DNA of 64,000 bases from Ensifer sp. BR816 (lineage in GTDB: Bacteria; Pseudomonadota; Alphaproteobacteria; Rhizobiales; Rhizobiaceae): NCBI RefSeq assembly GCF_000378985.1, contig NZ_KB905370.1, positions 4,462,799 to 4,526,798 on the forward strand, in the 5' to 3' direction. The translations under genes were made by a program, and so were the position numbers. Positions 9,006-17,720 of the stretch are shown piece after piece. Below the pieces are notes generated by a model, which did no database searches, was not told the DNA's origin, and saw only the letters and a list, made by a program, of their open reading frames with translations. Position 1 is the first letter of the stretch. Every line of letters begins with the position of its first letter.

Positions 9006-9766
9006 TCCTGGACAAGGTATTCCTGGTCACCGGCGGCGGGTCCGGCCTCGGTGCGGCCGTCGCGCGGATGTTCGTCGCCGAAGGCGCGAAGGTGGTCGTC
9101 GCCGATGTCAATGCCGAGGCAGGCGCCGTGATCGTCGCCGAACTTGGTGCCCGCGCCCGCTTCGTGCGGACGGACGTGACGAGCGAGACGGACGGGGCCG
9201 CCGCCGTGCAGGCGGCGATCGACAATTTCGGGCATCTCAACGGGCTCATCAACTGCGCCGGTATAGCGCCCGGCGAAAAAGTGCTCGGCCGCGACGGTCC
9301 GCACCGGCTCGACAGTTTTGCGCGGGCGATCGGCATCAATTTGATCGGCACGTTCAACATGATCCGCCTTGCCGCGGAGGCGATCGCCAGGGAGGAGCCG
9401 GATCTCGAAGGTGGCCGCGGCGTAATCGTCAACACCGCCTCGGTCGCCGCCTTCGACGGCCAGATCGGCCAGGCCGCTTACGCGGCCTCGAAGGGCGGCG
9501 TCGTGGCGATGACGCTGCCGATCGCGCGCGAACTTGCACGCTCCGGCATCCGCGTCGTGTCGATCGCACCGGGCATCTTCGAAACGCCGATGATGGCCGG
9601 CATGCCGCAGGAGGTGCAGGATTCGCTCGGCAAGAGCGTGCCCTTCCCGCCGCGCCTCGGCCGGCCGGGCGAATATGCCGCCCTGGTGCGGCATATCTGC
9701 GAGAACGACATGCTGAACGGCGAGGTCATCCGCCTCGACGGAGCGCTCAGGATGGGCGCGCGGTAG
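8999..9766 (+). CDS. Short-chain dehydrogenase, 3-hydroxyacyl-CoA dehydrogenase type II-like
   Basis: NAD-dependent alcohol or hydroxyacyl dehydrogenase of 255 residues. It has TGGGSGLG for the cofactor, [15 protein letters not shown] with the catalytic Ser region, and YAASKGG with the catalytic Tyr and Lys. The [19 protein letters not shown] segment and the ending [12 protein letters not shown] resemble human HSD17B10-type enzymes that act on branched-chain or fatty acyl-CoA. The ATG at 8999 (GGAG seven bases upstream) is preferred over a TTG at 8984. It appears monocistronic apart from the short leader ORF, with no beta-oxidation partner beside it. Confidence 0.88.
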   Translation: MLILDKVFLVTGGGSGLGAAVARMFVAEGAKVVVADVNAEAGAVIVAELGARARFVRTDVTSETDGAAAVQAAIDNFGHLNGLINCAGIAPGEKVLGRDGPHRLDSFARAIGINLIGTFNMIRLAAEAIAREEPDLEGGRGVIVNTASVAAFDGQIGQAAYAASKGGVVAMTLPIARELARSGIRVVSIAPGIFETPMMAGMPQEVQDSLGKSVPFPPRLGRPGEYAALVRHICENDMLNGEVIRLDGALRMGAR

Positions 9767-9844
9767 GCGGAGCGAGTAGGGCCTCGGGCGTTGTGAGCCA
9801 GCGGTTTCTGGATCACGATGATTTTGGGTCGGATCCACGCGCAG

Positions 9845-9879
9845 TCGCGTTCGAGACGGGCTCCGCGCCTCGAACGCGA
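9845..9879. terminator. Stem-loop between convergent genes
   Basis: Perfect 11-base inverted repeat TCGCGTTCGAG (9845-9855) / CTCGAACGCGA (9869-9879) with a 13-base loop in the 133-base gap between two convergent genes. It could terminate transcription from both sides, but has no clear T-run on either strand, so the call is tentative. Confidence 0.45.
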
Positions 9880-9899
9880 GAACAGAATTGACGGATGGG

Positions 9900-11663
9900 T
9901 TACGGAACAGGAAGGCCAGCCTTCATCAGGCCGTCCGTGAAATGGGCCTGATCCGCGGGCCGATGGATGCGCAGCGCTACCTCGCGGCGAATATTCTTCA
10001 TTAGGTCGAGCGCATTGGTCTCGATCCACTGCCGTTCGTTGGCGGCCTCCTCCGTCTTCTGCAGTTGACCAAAAATGGCCGCGGCAATGAAATGGTAAAG
10101 CGGATTCGCATGGACATCGGCCGCCCTTATCCATTGCTCGGCTTCGACATAGTCTTCCTGCATGTAGGAACATAGGGCGAGTGATGCCTCGAAGTAGCCG
10201 AGCGGTCCCGAATTCCGGCTTACCGCTTTCGCGACAAGTTCGCATCCGCCCTTCCATTCGCCTGCCAGTGCCAAGCGAAGGCCGTATTCGGCGCTCAACT
10301 CAGGATCGCCCGGGTTGATGTCGACCGCCCTCGATCCGATGTTCAATGCCGTCTCGACATCGCCGCGGAAGAAAAAGGCCAGCATCTCCGCCTGCAGGCC
10401 GCGAACGTTCTGTGGATCGAGCTCGACGGCGCGCCGGGCCGCCGCCATGGCTAGATCGAGCGGCGGCGGTGAGGGAGCCTCGATGCGGTATCGGAAACGC
10501 AATTCATCGATATAAGTGAGCGAGAGCAGCGCCCATGCGGTGGCATAGCCGGGAAATCGTTCTACTGCCCGCTTCAGGCAGTCTTGTACCGAAGCGTGGG
10601 ACTGCGGGTTGAGATCGGCACGATAGCCATAATAGGCCAATGTGCATTGATAGGCTTCCCAGTCATCCGGCGGAATATTGGCCGCCTTCGAAGCATCAGA
10701 GCGGAAGATGACCCCGTAAGGTTGCGCAAGCGCCGTCGCCACCGCACGGGCGATGTCCCCCTCCAGATCGACGAGATGGCGGACCTCGATATCCTCGTTG
10801 TAGCTTTCGGCCCATAGGACCGAACCATCGCCCCGATTGATGAGCCGGCTTGTCAGCCACAGTTTGTCGCCATCGAGACGCACCCCACCGGAAAGGGCGT
10901 AGCCTGTTTCGACGGCGCCGCTGGAGCGCGGGTCGGAAGGACGCCCTGCGATCACAACGATTTCCTTGAACTTGGAAACGTGTTCGATGACCTTGTCCGT
11001 CAGGCCCCTCGCGATGATCCTCGACTTGCCGGTCCCCGATAGATCGTCGAACGGCAAGACGATCAGCCGCGGCACATCCGGCGCCGTTCGTACCGTTTCG
11101 ACCGAACGCGACGGCACGTTTGCGAACTGGCCGATACCCCAAGGCATGTAGGGTGCGATCAAGGTGAGGATGACGAGGCCGGAAGCGGTGAGGATGTACC
11201 GCCACCGACGCGGTGCATTGTCAGCGCTCTTTTCTTCCCGCTTGTCGCCGGGTTGCCCGCCGCTTGGCCCCGGCAGCAAAGCATGGCCATTCCAACCGAA
11301 GACGGGAACGTATCCACCTTTCGGCACGGTAATGATGATGGGGTCATTTTGGCCCGCAACCAGGTAGTAGCGTTCAAGCGCCCTTCTTATCCGCCCCGCC
11401 TCGATGCGAACGACCGGGTCGGTCTGGGCATCGAACGAGGAATCGCGGCCGAAGACTCCGACTGCAATCGAGAAGGCCTTTATCCGGTCCGCGCGCCCGC
11501 CAATGGCTTCCTCGACGATATAGGCGAGGAACTTGCGCGCACGTGCGGGGACATCGAATTCGGGGCTCGACTGAATTCGGACGAGTTGCAAACGAACGTC
11601 AGGTCCGGTCGGCAACGCCGCTGGATCTGCCGGAGCGAATTCCACGGATCGAGTTTGGACCAT
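9900..11663 (-). CDS. Membrane-anchored winged-helix regulator with TPR repeats (adenylate-cyclase-like/CadC-like)
   Basis: 587 residues with a layout common in rhizobia. An N-terminal region (LVRIQSSPEFDVPARARKFL to VRIEAGRIRRALERYY) probably binds DNA. A single membrane segment (YILTASGLVILTLIAPYM) follows, then a TolB/FlgO-like beta domain (RLIVLPFDDLSGTGKSRII) and C-terminal TPR repeats (for example ARRAVELDPQNVRGLQAE). These proteins are often called adenylate cyclase-like, but no cyclase catalytic domain is visible here. The ATG at 11663 is chosen because the family sequence starts there; a longer frame reaches 11747. It is divergent from the cluster at 11.8 kb and could regulate it. 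Signal and targets are unknown. Confidence 0.78.
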   Translation of the reverse strand: MVQTRSVEFAPADPAALPTGPDVRLQLVRIQSSPEFDVPARARKFLAYIVEEAIGGRADRIKAFSIAVGVFGRDSSFDAQTDPVVRIEAGRIRRALERYYLVAGQNDPIIITVPKGGYVPVFGWNGHALLPGPSGGQPGDKREEKSADNAPRRWRYILTASGLVILTLIAPYMPWGIGQFANVPSRSVETVRTAPDVPRLIVLPFDDLSGTGKSRIIARGLTDKVIEHVSKFKEIVVIAGRPSDPRSSGAVETGYALSGGVRLDGDKLWLTSRLINRGDGSVLWAESYNEDIEVRHLVDLEGDIARAVATALAQPYGVIFRSDASKAANIPPDDWEAYQCTLAYYGYRADLNPQSHASVQDCLKRAVERFPGYATAWALLSLTYIDELRFRYRIEAPSPPPLDLAMAAARRAVELDPQNVRGLQAEMLAFFFRGDVETALNIGSRAVDINPGDPELSAEYGLRLALAGEWKGGCELVAKAVSRNSGPLGYFEASLALCSYMQEDYVEAEQWIRAADVHANPLYHFIAAAIFGQLQKTEEAANERQWIETNALDLMKNIRREVALRIHRPADQAHFTDGLMKAGLPVP

Positions 11664-11803
11664 GGCCTTGCCCCCGACAGGCCGCGGCAAGTGCATGCAT
11701 GGCGCACCACTTGCTCCTGTTTGCTCGCGTAAAATACATCCCTGCATTGGTCCAGCGCAATATACTCAAGTTGAAATAGTTCCAGTTTCAAAGGCTCCCA
11801 GAA

Positions 11804-12103
11804 ATGGGCCCTCGCTCGCTAAGCACTGGTGGGGAGACCGGGTTGCAGGCGGCCAGCCGCCTCTTTCCGGCGCGCGGCGCTCAAATCGAGGCCCTGCTCG
11901 AGCGGGACGAGAACTTTCGCGTCATGTGCGACGACCTCGCTGCCGCCGGGCAGGCGTTGGCGGCGGTCGAGCAGCTGCCGGAGACAGTCCGCACCGCGCG
12001 TCGCCTGGAATACCAAGAACTCATAGCGGACCTTGCTGCCGAGATCGAAGGCGCGTTGGACCGGGCGAATATTTTCCCGATCTCGCGGACACCAAAGCAC
12101 TAG
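11804..12103 (+). CDS. Small conserved hypothetical protein
   Basis: 99 residues, charged and mostly helical, without a signal peptide. The core (ALLERDENFRVMCDDLAAA ... YQELIADLAAEIEGAL) resembles small proteins of unknown function in proteobacteria that I have seen but cannot name. It ends 13 bases before the PpiC-type isomerase gene and is probably the first gene of the HupE/DUF3604 cluster. The start is uncertain because the ribosome site is weak. Function unknown; a cytoplasmic helper or regulatory subunit is possible. Confidence 0.65.
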   Translation: MGPRSLSTGGETGLQAASRLFPARGAQIEALLERDENFRVMCDDLAAAGQALAAVEQLPETVRTARRLEYQELIADLAAEIEGALDRANIFPISRTPKH

Positions 12104-12116
12104 CGGGGCGAAAATC

Positions 12117-12992
12117 ATGAAGCTGCTCAAGGAACCTCTCATTCACTTCGCCGTCGCTGGCATCGGCCTGTTTCTTGCTTATGGCTGGTTGAATGGCGAT
12201 GGCGGCGCCAACGGATCGGCCGAAATCAGGATCACGGACGGGCAGTTGCGTTGGGTCACCGAGACATGGTCCAATCAATGGCGACGCAGGCCTTCCGACG
12301 ACGAGTTGCGCGGTCTCGTCGCGGAACTGGTGAAGGAAGAAATGCTGGCCCGCGAGGCCCGCGCATTGGGACTTGACCAGGACGACACGATCATCCGCCG
12401 CAGGCTCGCGCAAAAAATGACCTTTCTGATCGAGGATACGGCACCGATTGCGGAGCCGAGCGAGGAAGACCTGCGCCAATTCTACAATGCACATCCGGAC
12501 AGGTTCCGCCGGGAGGCACGGTTATCCTTTGATCACGTATTCTTCAGCACTTCGAAGCGCTCGGATGCCGCAGCCGACGCCCGGAGCGTCCTCGCCGCAT
12601 CGGACGCCCTCGACGATGCGGAAATGATCGACCGCGGTGATCCGCTGCTTTTCGCATCGCGACTGGGAGACAGCACCGAGGCCGACATTGCCGCGCAATT
12701 CGGCGCCGGGTTCGCCCAGAGGCTCGTCACGCTACCGTCGGGCAAATGGAGCGGCCCGATCGAGTCCGCCTATGGGCTGCACCTCGTCCGCCTGTCGGAA
12801 ACGGCCCCTGCGGCGATCAAGCCCTTCGCCGAGGTGAAGGCCGATGTGATCGAGCAATGGCGCGACAAGCAGCGGCGCGATTATGAGAGACGGTATTTCG
12901 CCGAGCTTTTCGGGAAATACGACATCGCGGCCGACGCGGGTGCCGAGCCGCTTGTCAGCGCCCTGCCCCGGCCCACGGAGGATGTCCGATGA
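12117..12992 (+). CDS. PpiC-type peptidyl-prolyl cis-trans isomerase, membrane anchored
   Basis: Extracytoplasmic folding factor of 291 residues. One N-terminal membrane segment (FAVAGIGLFLAYGWL) is followed by a SurA-N-like helical part (ELVKEEMLAREARALGLDQD) and a parvulin-like domain from about residue 120 (ARLSFDHVFFST ... WSGPIESAYGLHLVRLSE). The ATG at 12117 is chosen because the membrane anchor starts there, although the frame is open upstream. Its stop overlaps the HupE/UreJ start (ATGA), so it probably helps fold or assemble the products of this operon. Confidence 0.88.
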   Translation: MKLLKEPLIHFAVAGIGLFLAYGWLNGDGGANGSAEIRITDGQLRWVTETWSNQWRRRPSDDELRGLVAELVKEEMLAREARALGLDQDDTIIRRRLAQKMTFLIEDTAPIAEPSEEDLRQFYNAHPDRFRREARLSFDHVFFSTSKRSDAAADARSVLAASDALDDAEMIDRGDPLLFASRLGDSTEADIAAQFGAGFAQRLVTLPSGKWSGPIESAYGLHLVRLSETAPAAIKPFAEVKADVIEQWRDKQRRDYERRYFAELFGKYDIAADAGAEPLVSALPRPTEDVR

Positions 12993-13978
12993 AACGCTTC
13001 GCGGCCGTCTTCTGCCTGGCTCTTGCGTGGTTTTGGTCGTTGCCGAGCCTGGCCCTGTCGCACGAAATTCGGCCGGCCTATCTCGAGTTGCGCGAGCAAA
13101 AGCCGGGCGCGTTCTTCGTCCTATGGAAAGTGCCGATGCGGGGCGAGATGCGACTGGCTCTCGCGCCGATGTTTTCCGGCGAGGCCGAAGCCTCATTGCC
13201 GACGACGCGCGTCGTTGGCGGCGCGACGATCGAGACGTGGGAATTGAGGATCCCCGATCTGCGCGGCCAGACGCTGACGATTGCCGGGCTCGAGGCGACG
13301 ATGACCGACGTGCTGGCGCGCGTCGAATATCTTAATGGCTCCGGGTGGACGCAGCGACTGACGCCGAGCGAGCCATCGGCGACCATTCCGATGGCGGGCT
13401 CCGCTGTGGGTGTCGCCGGGGTATACCTGCTCCTCGGGATCGAGCACATCCTGTTCGGGATCGATCACCTGCTCTTCGTTTTCGCGCTGCTCATGTTGGC
13501 GCGGAAAATCGGGCCGCTGGTGAAGACGATAACCGCCTTCACCATTGCCCATTCCATCACTCTGGCGCTCGCAACGCTTGGGGTTGTGCGCGTGCCGCAA
13601 ACGCCCGTCGAGGCGGTGATTGCGCTGTCGATCGTCTTCGTCGCCGCGGAAATCGTGCATCGTGATCAAGGGCGCAGCGGCGTGGCGGCGCAGGCACCGT
13701 GGCTCGTGGCCTTCGGGTTCGGGCTGCTGCACGGCTTCGGATTTGCAGGGGCCCTCAGCGAGACCGGCCTGCCGGCGGGACACGTACCGATTGCACTGCT
13801 CTTCTTCAATCTTGGCGTGGAGGCCGGTCAGCTTGTCTTCGTGGCTCTGGTCCTGGCACTGGCTGCCGCCGTTCGCCGGGTTCCCTTGCCGCTTCCGACC
13901 TGGGCGCAACGCATTCCGGCCTATGCAATCGGTTCCGTTGCGATGTTCTGGACGATGCAGCGGCTGGCAATGTTCTGA
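12989..13978 (+). CDS. HupE/UreJ-like membrane protein with extracytoplasmic N-terminal domain
   Basis: 329 residues. A signal peptide (FCLALAWFWSLPSLALS) leads into a roughly 130-residue beta-rich extracytoplasmic domain beginning HEIRPAYLELREQKPG. A C-terminal block of about six membrane segments contains the histidine-rich motif GIEHILFGIDHLLFVFALLM and AFTIAHSITLALATLG. This is the HupE/UreJ_2 arrangement; relatives are proposed nickel/cobalt-type metal carriers, but this subfamily is not characterised to my knowledge. The His and Asp residues within the membrane block suit metal transfer. The neighbours are a PpiC isomerase and a predicted metalloprotein, so metal delivery to that protein is a reasonable guess. 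Confidence 0.85.
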   Translation: MKRFAAVFCLALAWFWSLPSLALSHEIRPAYLELREQKPGAFFVLWKVPMRGEMRLALAPMFSGEAEASLPTTRVVGGATIETWELRIPDLRGQTLTIAGLEATMTDVLARVEYLNGSGWTQRLTPSEPSATIPMAGSAVGVAGVYLLLGIEHILFGIDHLLFVFALLMLARKIGPLVKTITAFTIAHSITLALATLGVVRVPQTPVEAVIALSIVFVAAEIVHRDQGRSGVAAQAPWLVAFGFGLLHGFGFAGALSETGLPAGHVPIALLFFNLGVEAGQLVFVALVLALAAAVRRVPLPLPTWAQRIPAYAIGSVAMFWTMQRLAMF

Positions 13979-13994
13979 GTCTGAGGAGGCGGAT

Positions 13995-14723
13995 ATGCGC
14001 CGACATGCTTGCCTGGCTCGTGTGTTTATGTCGTTGTCGCTTGCTACGGCCGTGACGCTGGCTGCCAGGGCCGGCTCTGCCTGCGGCTACCACGATGACG
14101 TGACCATGGCGCGCGGGATCCTGAACTGGGCCTATCCAGACGCGTTGCACGTTCTCGGATCGATCTCGTCCGCCGTCGCCGACCGTCGCCTGCCGGCTCC
14201 CAGTCCCGCGGGCGCGCCGCCCGATTTGTTCGGTGCCAGATACCGCGAGACAGTCAAAGCATTGGAACAGCTCGCAAAGGCTCTCGGTGCCGCCGGCGAG
14301 GCACGCCCCCTGTCGTTCTCGCTCGTCCTCATCGAGCCGATGCTCTGGACGCGTTTTGAGTTCGGCGAAAAGCGCATGCGCCTGCGCGTGCACGCGACCG
14401 GCCCCGAACGAGACGAATTGGTTCTCGTATCCGGCGAAGTCGTGATCGACGAGATCGCGAGCGGGCGACTGACGATCGGCAAGGCGCATCGGCTCGGTCT
14501 CATGCGTCTCTATGGACCAGCGGTCCGACAGGCGCAGTTCCTGCTTGCCTACGCGTGGATCGGGCAGCGGCCGCTTGCTGCAGCGACGCCTGAACATACG
14601 CAGACAGGGTCTCGGTCGCAACAAGGCCCAGCGCCTCTCGCTGCAGCCACAGCCGGCGCGGACATACGACGACAAAGCAATTGCTGGGGAGAGCGGCGAA
14701 CTGCCTGCCCGCTAGACCATTAA
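13995..14723 (+). CDS. Exported hypothetical protein of the HupE/DUF3604 cluster
   Basis: 242 residues with an N-terminal export signal (VFMSLSLATAVTLAARAGSA) and a mature part beginning CGYHDDVTMARGILNWAYPD. The start at 13995 has GAGGAGG five bases upstream, 16 bases after the HupE/UreJ-like gene, so it belongs to the same operon. A Cys just after the likely cleavage site could be a lipidation point, but the preceding residues do not make a convincing lipobox. The C-terminal 50 residues are low-complexity and charged. I do not recognise the family. Histidines near the mature N-terminus might bind metal; that is a guess. Confidence 0.72.
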   Translation: MRRHACLARVFMSLSLATAVTLAARAGSACGYHDDVTMARGILNWAYPDALHVLGSISSAVADRRLPAPSPAGAPPDLFGARYRETVKALEQLAKALGAAGEARPLSFSLVLIEPMLWTRFEFGEKRMRLRVHATGPERDELVLVSGEVVIDEIASGRLTIGKAHRLGLMRLYGPAVRQAQFLLAYAWIGQRPLAAATPEHTQTGSRSQQGPAPLAAATAGADIRRQSNCWGERRTACPLDH

Positions 14724-14747
14724 AACGGAATTTTCCAGGAGGACGTC

Positions 14748-16682
14748 ATGACGAAGACATTGCTTTATGGGACGGCTCTCACCAGCCTGGCGATCGGTCT
14801 CGCGCTGCCTGCGCTCGCGCAGGACACAGGCACGCTCGATCAGAGGAAGGCCGAGGAGGCGCAGCGGCGCCCGCCTGCCTACTCGCCCTATGTCGGCCGG
14901 GACTTTCCGACGCGGCCGTTCTTCGGCGACACGCACCTGCATACTTCGTTCTCGATGGATGCCGGCGCCTTCGGCGCCCGGATCGCCCCACGCGATGCCT
15001 ATCGCTTTGCGCGTGGCGAGGAGATCACCTCGAACACCGGTCAGCCGGTAAAGCTGTCCCGCCCGCTCGATTTTCTCGTCGTCGCCGATCACTCGGACAA
15101 TATGGGCTTCTTCCCAGACCTCTTCGCGGGCAAGCCGAACCTGCTGGCCGATCCGACGGGCCGCCAATGGTACGACATGATCCAATCCGGCAAGGGCGCG
15201 GACGCGGCGATGGCCATCATCGTCGCGTTCTCGCACGCGACCTTTCCGAAGGATCTGATGTATTTCCCCGGAACGCCCGCCTATCACAGCGCCTGGCAGG
15301 ACACGATCGACGCGGCGGAGGAATACAACGCTCCGGGCCGCTTCACGGCCTTCATCGGCTTCGAATGGACATCGAACACCGGCGGCAACAATCTGCACCG
15401 CAACGTCATCTTCCGGGACAATGGCGACAAGGCGAGCCAGGTGGAGCCGTTCACGGTCTACCCGCCCTATGGCAGCGACAACCCGGCCGAGCTGTGGAAA
15501 TGGATGCAGGCCTACGAAACAAAGACCGGCGGCAACGTGCTGGCGATCGCGCATAACGGCAATCTGAGCAATGGATTGATGTTCCCCGTCGTCGAGGCCT
15601 TCGGGAAGAAGCTCGATAGCGAATACGCTGAGACGCGGGCGAAATGGGAGCGCCTTTACGAGGCGACGCAAACCAAGGGCACCGGGGAGGCGCATCCCTT
15701 CCTGTCGCCGAACGACGAGTTCGCAGCCTTCGAGATCTGGGACAAGGGCAATCTCGACGGCAGCGTCGCCAAGACGAAGGAGATGCTCGAATTCGAATAT
15801 GCCCGCTCGGCTTACAAGAACGGGCTGAAGCTCGAAAAGGAACTCGGGACCAATCCCTACACGTTCGGCCTCGTCGGCAGCAGCGACGCTCATACGGGGC
15901 TCGCCGCCATGGAGGAGGATAATTTCTTCGGCAAGACGGTGCCACAGGAGCCGAGCCCGCACCGGATGATGGAGGCGTTCATCAACAACCCCAAGACCGG
16001 CGTGAAGGTCATGGACTGGGAGGTTTCCGCCTCCGGCTATGCGGCGGTCTGGTCGCGGGAGAATACGCGCGAATCCCTCTGGGACGCGATGGAGCGCAAG
16101 GAGACTTATGCCACCACCGGCCCCCGCATGATCGTGCGGTTCTTCGGCGGCTGGGACTTCGTCCAGCAGGATGCGCAGGACCGCCTGCCGGCCCGGATCG
16201 GCTACGGCAAGGGCGTGCCGATGGGCGGCGACCTCAGCGCGGCGCCTGGGGGCAAGGCGCCGACCTTCCTTGTGGCGGCGCTGAAGGACCCGATCGGCGC
16301 CAATCTCGACCGCTACCAGATCGTCAAGGGCTGGCTCGACGCGGACGGCAGCCTGCACGAGAAGGTCTATGACGTCGCCTGGTCGGGAGGCCGGAAGCCC
16401 GGCGGCGACGGCAAGCTTCCCCCGGTCGGCAACACCGTGGACGAGCCGAACGCCACCTGGACCAACACGATCGGCGCGCCCGAACTCATTGCCGTATGGG
16501 AGGACCCGGAGTTCGACGCCACTCAGCCCGCCTTCTATTACGGCCGGGTGATCGAGATCCCGACGCCGCGCTGGACCGCCTATGATGGCAAGCGATTTGG
16601 GGTCAAGCCATTGCCGGGCGCCACGATGACCGTCACCGAGCGGGCTTATACCTCGCCGATCTGGTACAGGCCGAAGCCTTGA
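14748..16682 (+). CDS. Exported DUF3604 protein, PHP-like metal-dependent hydrolase fold
   Basis: 644 residues with a signal peptide (LTSLAIGLALPALAQ). The motifs follow the PHP/amidohydrolase pattern: GDTHLHT (His63, His65), VVADHSD (Asp114, His115), GFEW (Glu206), LAIAHNGN (His269) and GSSDAHTG (Asp380, His382). Together they could hold a di- or trinuclear metal site, suggesting phosphoesterase or amidohydrolase chemistry in the periplasm. No substrate is established for DUF3604 as far as I know. A strong AGGAGG lies six bases before the ATG. It is the last and largest gene of the cluster with PpiC, HupE-like and unknown exported proteins, and is probably the enzymatic output of that cluster. 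Confidence 0.85.
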   Translation: MTKTLLYGTALTSLAIGLALPALAQDTGTLDQRKAEEAQRRPPAYSPYVGRDFPTRPFFGDTHLHTSFSMDAGAFGARIAPRDAYRFARGEEITSNTGQPVKLSRPLDFLVVADHSDNMGFFPDLFAGKPNLLADPTGRQWYDMIQSGKGADAAMAIIVAFSHATFPKDLMYFPGTPAYHSAWQDTIDAAEEYNAPGRFTAFIGFEWTSNTGGNNLHRNVIFRDNGDKASQVEPFTVYPPYGSDNPAELWKWMQAYETKTGGNVLAIAHNGNLSNGLMFPVVEAFGKKLDSEYAETRAKWERLYEATQTKGTGEAHPFLSPNDEFAAFEIWDKGNLDGSVAKTKEMLEFEYARSAYKNGLKLEKELGTNPYTFGLVGSSDAHTGLAAMEEDNFFGKTVPQEPSPHRMMEAFINNPKTGVKVMDWEVSASGYAAVWSRENTRESLWDAMERKETYATTGPRMIVRFFGGWDFVQQDAQDRLPARIGYGKGVPMGGDLSAAPGGKAPTFLVAALKDPIGANLDRYQIVKGWLDADGSLHEKVYDVAWSGGRKPGGDGKLPPVGNTVDEPNATWTNTIGAPELIAVWEDPEFDATQPAFYYGRVIEIPTPRWTAYDGKRFGVKPLPGATMTVTERAYTSPIWYRPKP

Positions 16683-16738
16683 TGAGAGGTCGGTGCGAAG
16701 GTGGGGGCGATCGCGCGTCGGCGTGTGGATCCTGGTTG

Positions 16739-16761
16739 GCGAGGCGGATTTCTCGCCTCGC
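16739..16761 (+). terminator. Possible terminator after the DUF3604 gene
   Basis: Inverted repeat GCGAGGCG (16739-16746) / CGCCTCGC (16754-16761) with a 7-base loop, followed by TTCCTTC, in the 159-base gap between convergent genes. The T-run is poor, so this is a moderate call. Confidence 0.4.
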
Positions 16762-16841
16762 TTCCTTCAACGGGTTTGCGGTTTCGTCGCGTTTTCGTTG
16801 GTAACGGCCGCCATCACCAAGCCTAGGAGGGAGTTGTATTC

Positions 16842-17495
16842 CTATCTCGCCCGGATGCCGTTGACGACCAGCCGTATGCAGCTGCGCATGAAGCCCGGCC
16901 TGTCCGGGCCGCCGGGCCATTCGGTGCCGTGGCCGGTCTTGAGTGCGGCCGCGCCGAAGATCAAGTCCATGAGGATGCGCGCGGTGGCAAGCGGGTCGCC
17001 GATGTCGAGCAGCCCCTTCGCCTTGCCTTCCTCCAGCCAGTCGGCGAGTTCTCGCTGGCTCCGCTTGGCGCCTTCCGCTCCGACGATCTGGACAAGCTCC
17101 GGATAATGACGGCTCTCATCCACGGCCATGCGGATGAATTCGGTGCGGCGGTGGTCTTCCGCTTCGTCGATATCGACGCGGAAGACGGTCGCCAGTTGTT
17201 CCTCCATCGGTATCTCAGGATCATGAGGCGGGAACACCGTCATCAGCCGCCGGTGATGGGCCACGGTCGCGGCGAAGAGGTCGACCTTGCCGGGAAAAAG
17301 CCGGTAGAAGGTGCGCTTCGAGATGCCGCAGCGCTCGGCAATCGCGTTGGTCGAGGTCGCGCCGTAGCCGAGCTCCAGGAAGAGCTCGAAGGCGGAGGCG
17401 ACAACCAGCGCGCGGCTTTCCTCGTCCGACCGCACCTTCGGCCGGCCGCGTGCCCGGCTGGCCGGCACGCCCGTCCCCTTCGCATCATATCCCAT
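16842..17495 (-). CDS. TetR-family transcriptional regulator
   Basis: 217 residues from the ATG at 17495. The N-terminal helix-turn-helix is clear (ASAFELFLELGYGATSTNAIAERCGISKRTFYRLFPGKVDLF, about residues 30-70), followed by an all-helical ligand domain of TetR_C type. The frame stays open upstream to a TTG at 17555, but the extra residues do not look like family sequence. It faces the DUF3604 gene tail to tail, and its upstream region holds a copy of a palindromic repeat. Its target is not evident; the nearest genes upstream are the EF-hand proteins. A membrane-efflux or lipid target is typical of the family, but nothing here points to one. Confidence 0.87.
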   Translation of the reverse strand: MGYDAKGTGVPASRARGRPKVRSDEESRALVVASAFELFLELGYGATSTNAIAERCGISKRTFYRLFPGKVDLFAATVAHHRRLMTVFPPHDPEIPMEEQLATVFRVDIDEAEDHRRTEFIRMAVDESRHYPELVQIVGAEGAKRSQRELADWLEEGKAKGLLDIGDPLATARILMDLIFGAAALKTGHGTEWPGGPDRPGFMRSCIRLVVNGIRAR

Positions 17496-17585
17496 GTCCG
17501 TTCCAACCGGCCTGTCCACTCGGCGCATAAGAATGCCAATGGTGCGACCGAGCAAGCATCTTGCAGAAACATAAGGCGCCTCTGC

Positions 17586-17689
17586 CTACAGCGCTGTGCG
17601 TCTTTTCAGACGCACAGATGTCGCCGCAGCACTTTGAATTGCTGCATGTTTTTACCCTTGGATCGAATGCGATCCAAGGAAGCATGCAG
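17586..17689 (+). repeat. Rhizobial palindromic intergenic repeat, copy 1
   Basis: Two stem-loops in a row. The first is TGTGCGTCT (17595-17603) / AGACGCACA (17608-17616). The second is a long interrupted palindrome starting at CTGCATGTTTTTACCCTTGG (17642-17661) and ending in CCAAGG-AAGCATGCAG (to 17689). It matches the reverse complement of 20695-20793, sharing blocks such as CAGACGC, AGCACTTTGA and TTGCTGCATGT. This looks like one of the dispersed palindromic families of Sinorhizobium genomes. The family name is not certain. Confidence 0.75.
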
Positions 17690-17720
17690 GAGGCGCCTTA
17701 TGTCACAAGACCGAAGCGCC

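Noticed and set aside
9900-11663. Adenylate cyclase for the TPR regulator
   Set aside because: Proteins of this layout are often labelled so, but no nucleotidyl cyclase catalytic domain is present.
11771-11791. TTGAAA/TTTCAA inverted repeat upstream of the 99-residue gene as an operator
   Set aside because: Only six pairs with a 9-base loop; expected by chance in an AT-rich spacer.
14712-16358. A 548-codon open frame antisense to the DUF3604 gene
   Set aside because: Shadow composition; the sense frame has a signal peptide, strong ribosome site and metal motifs.
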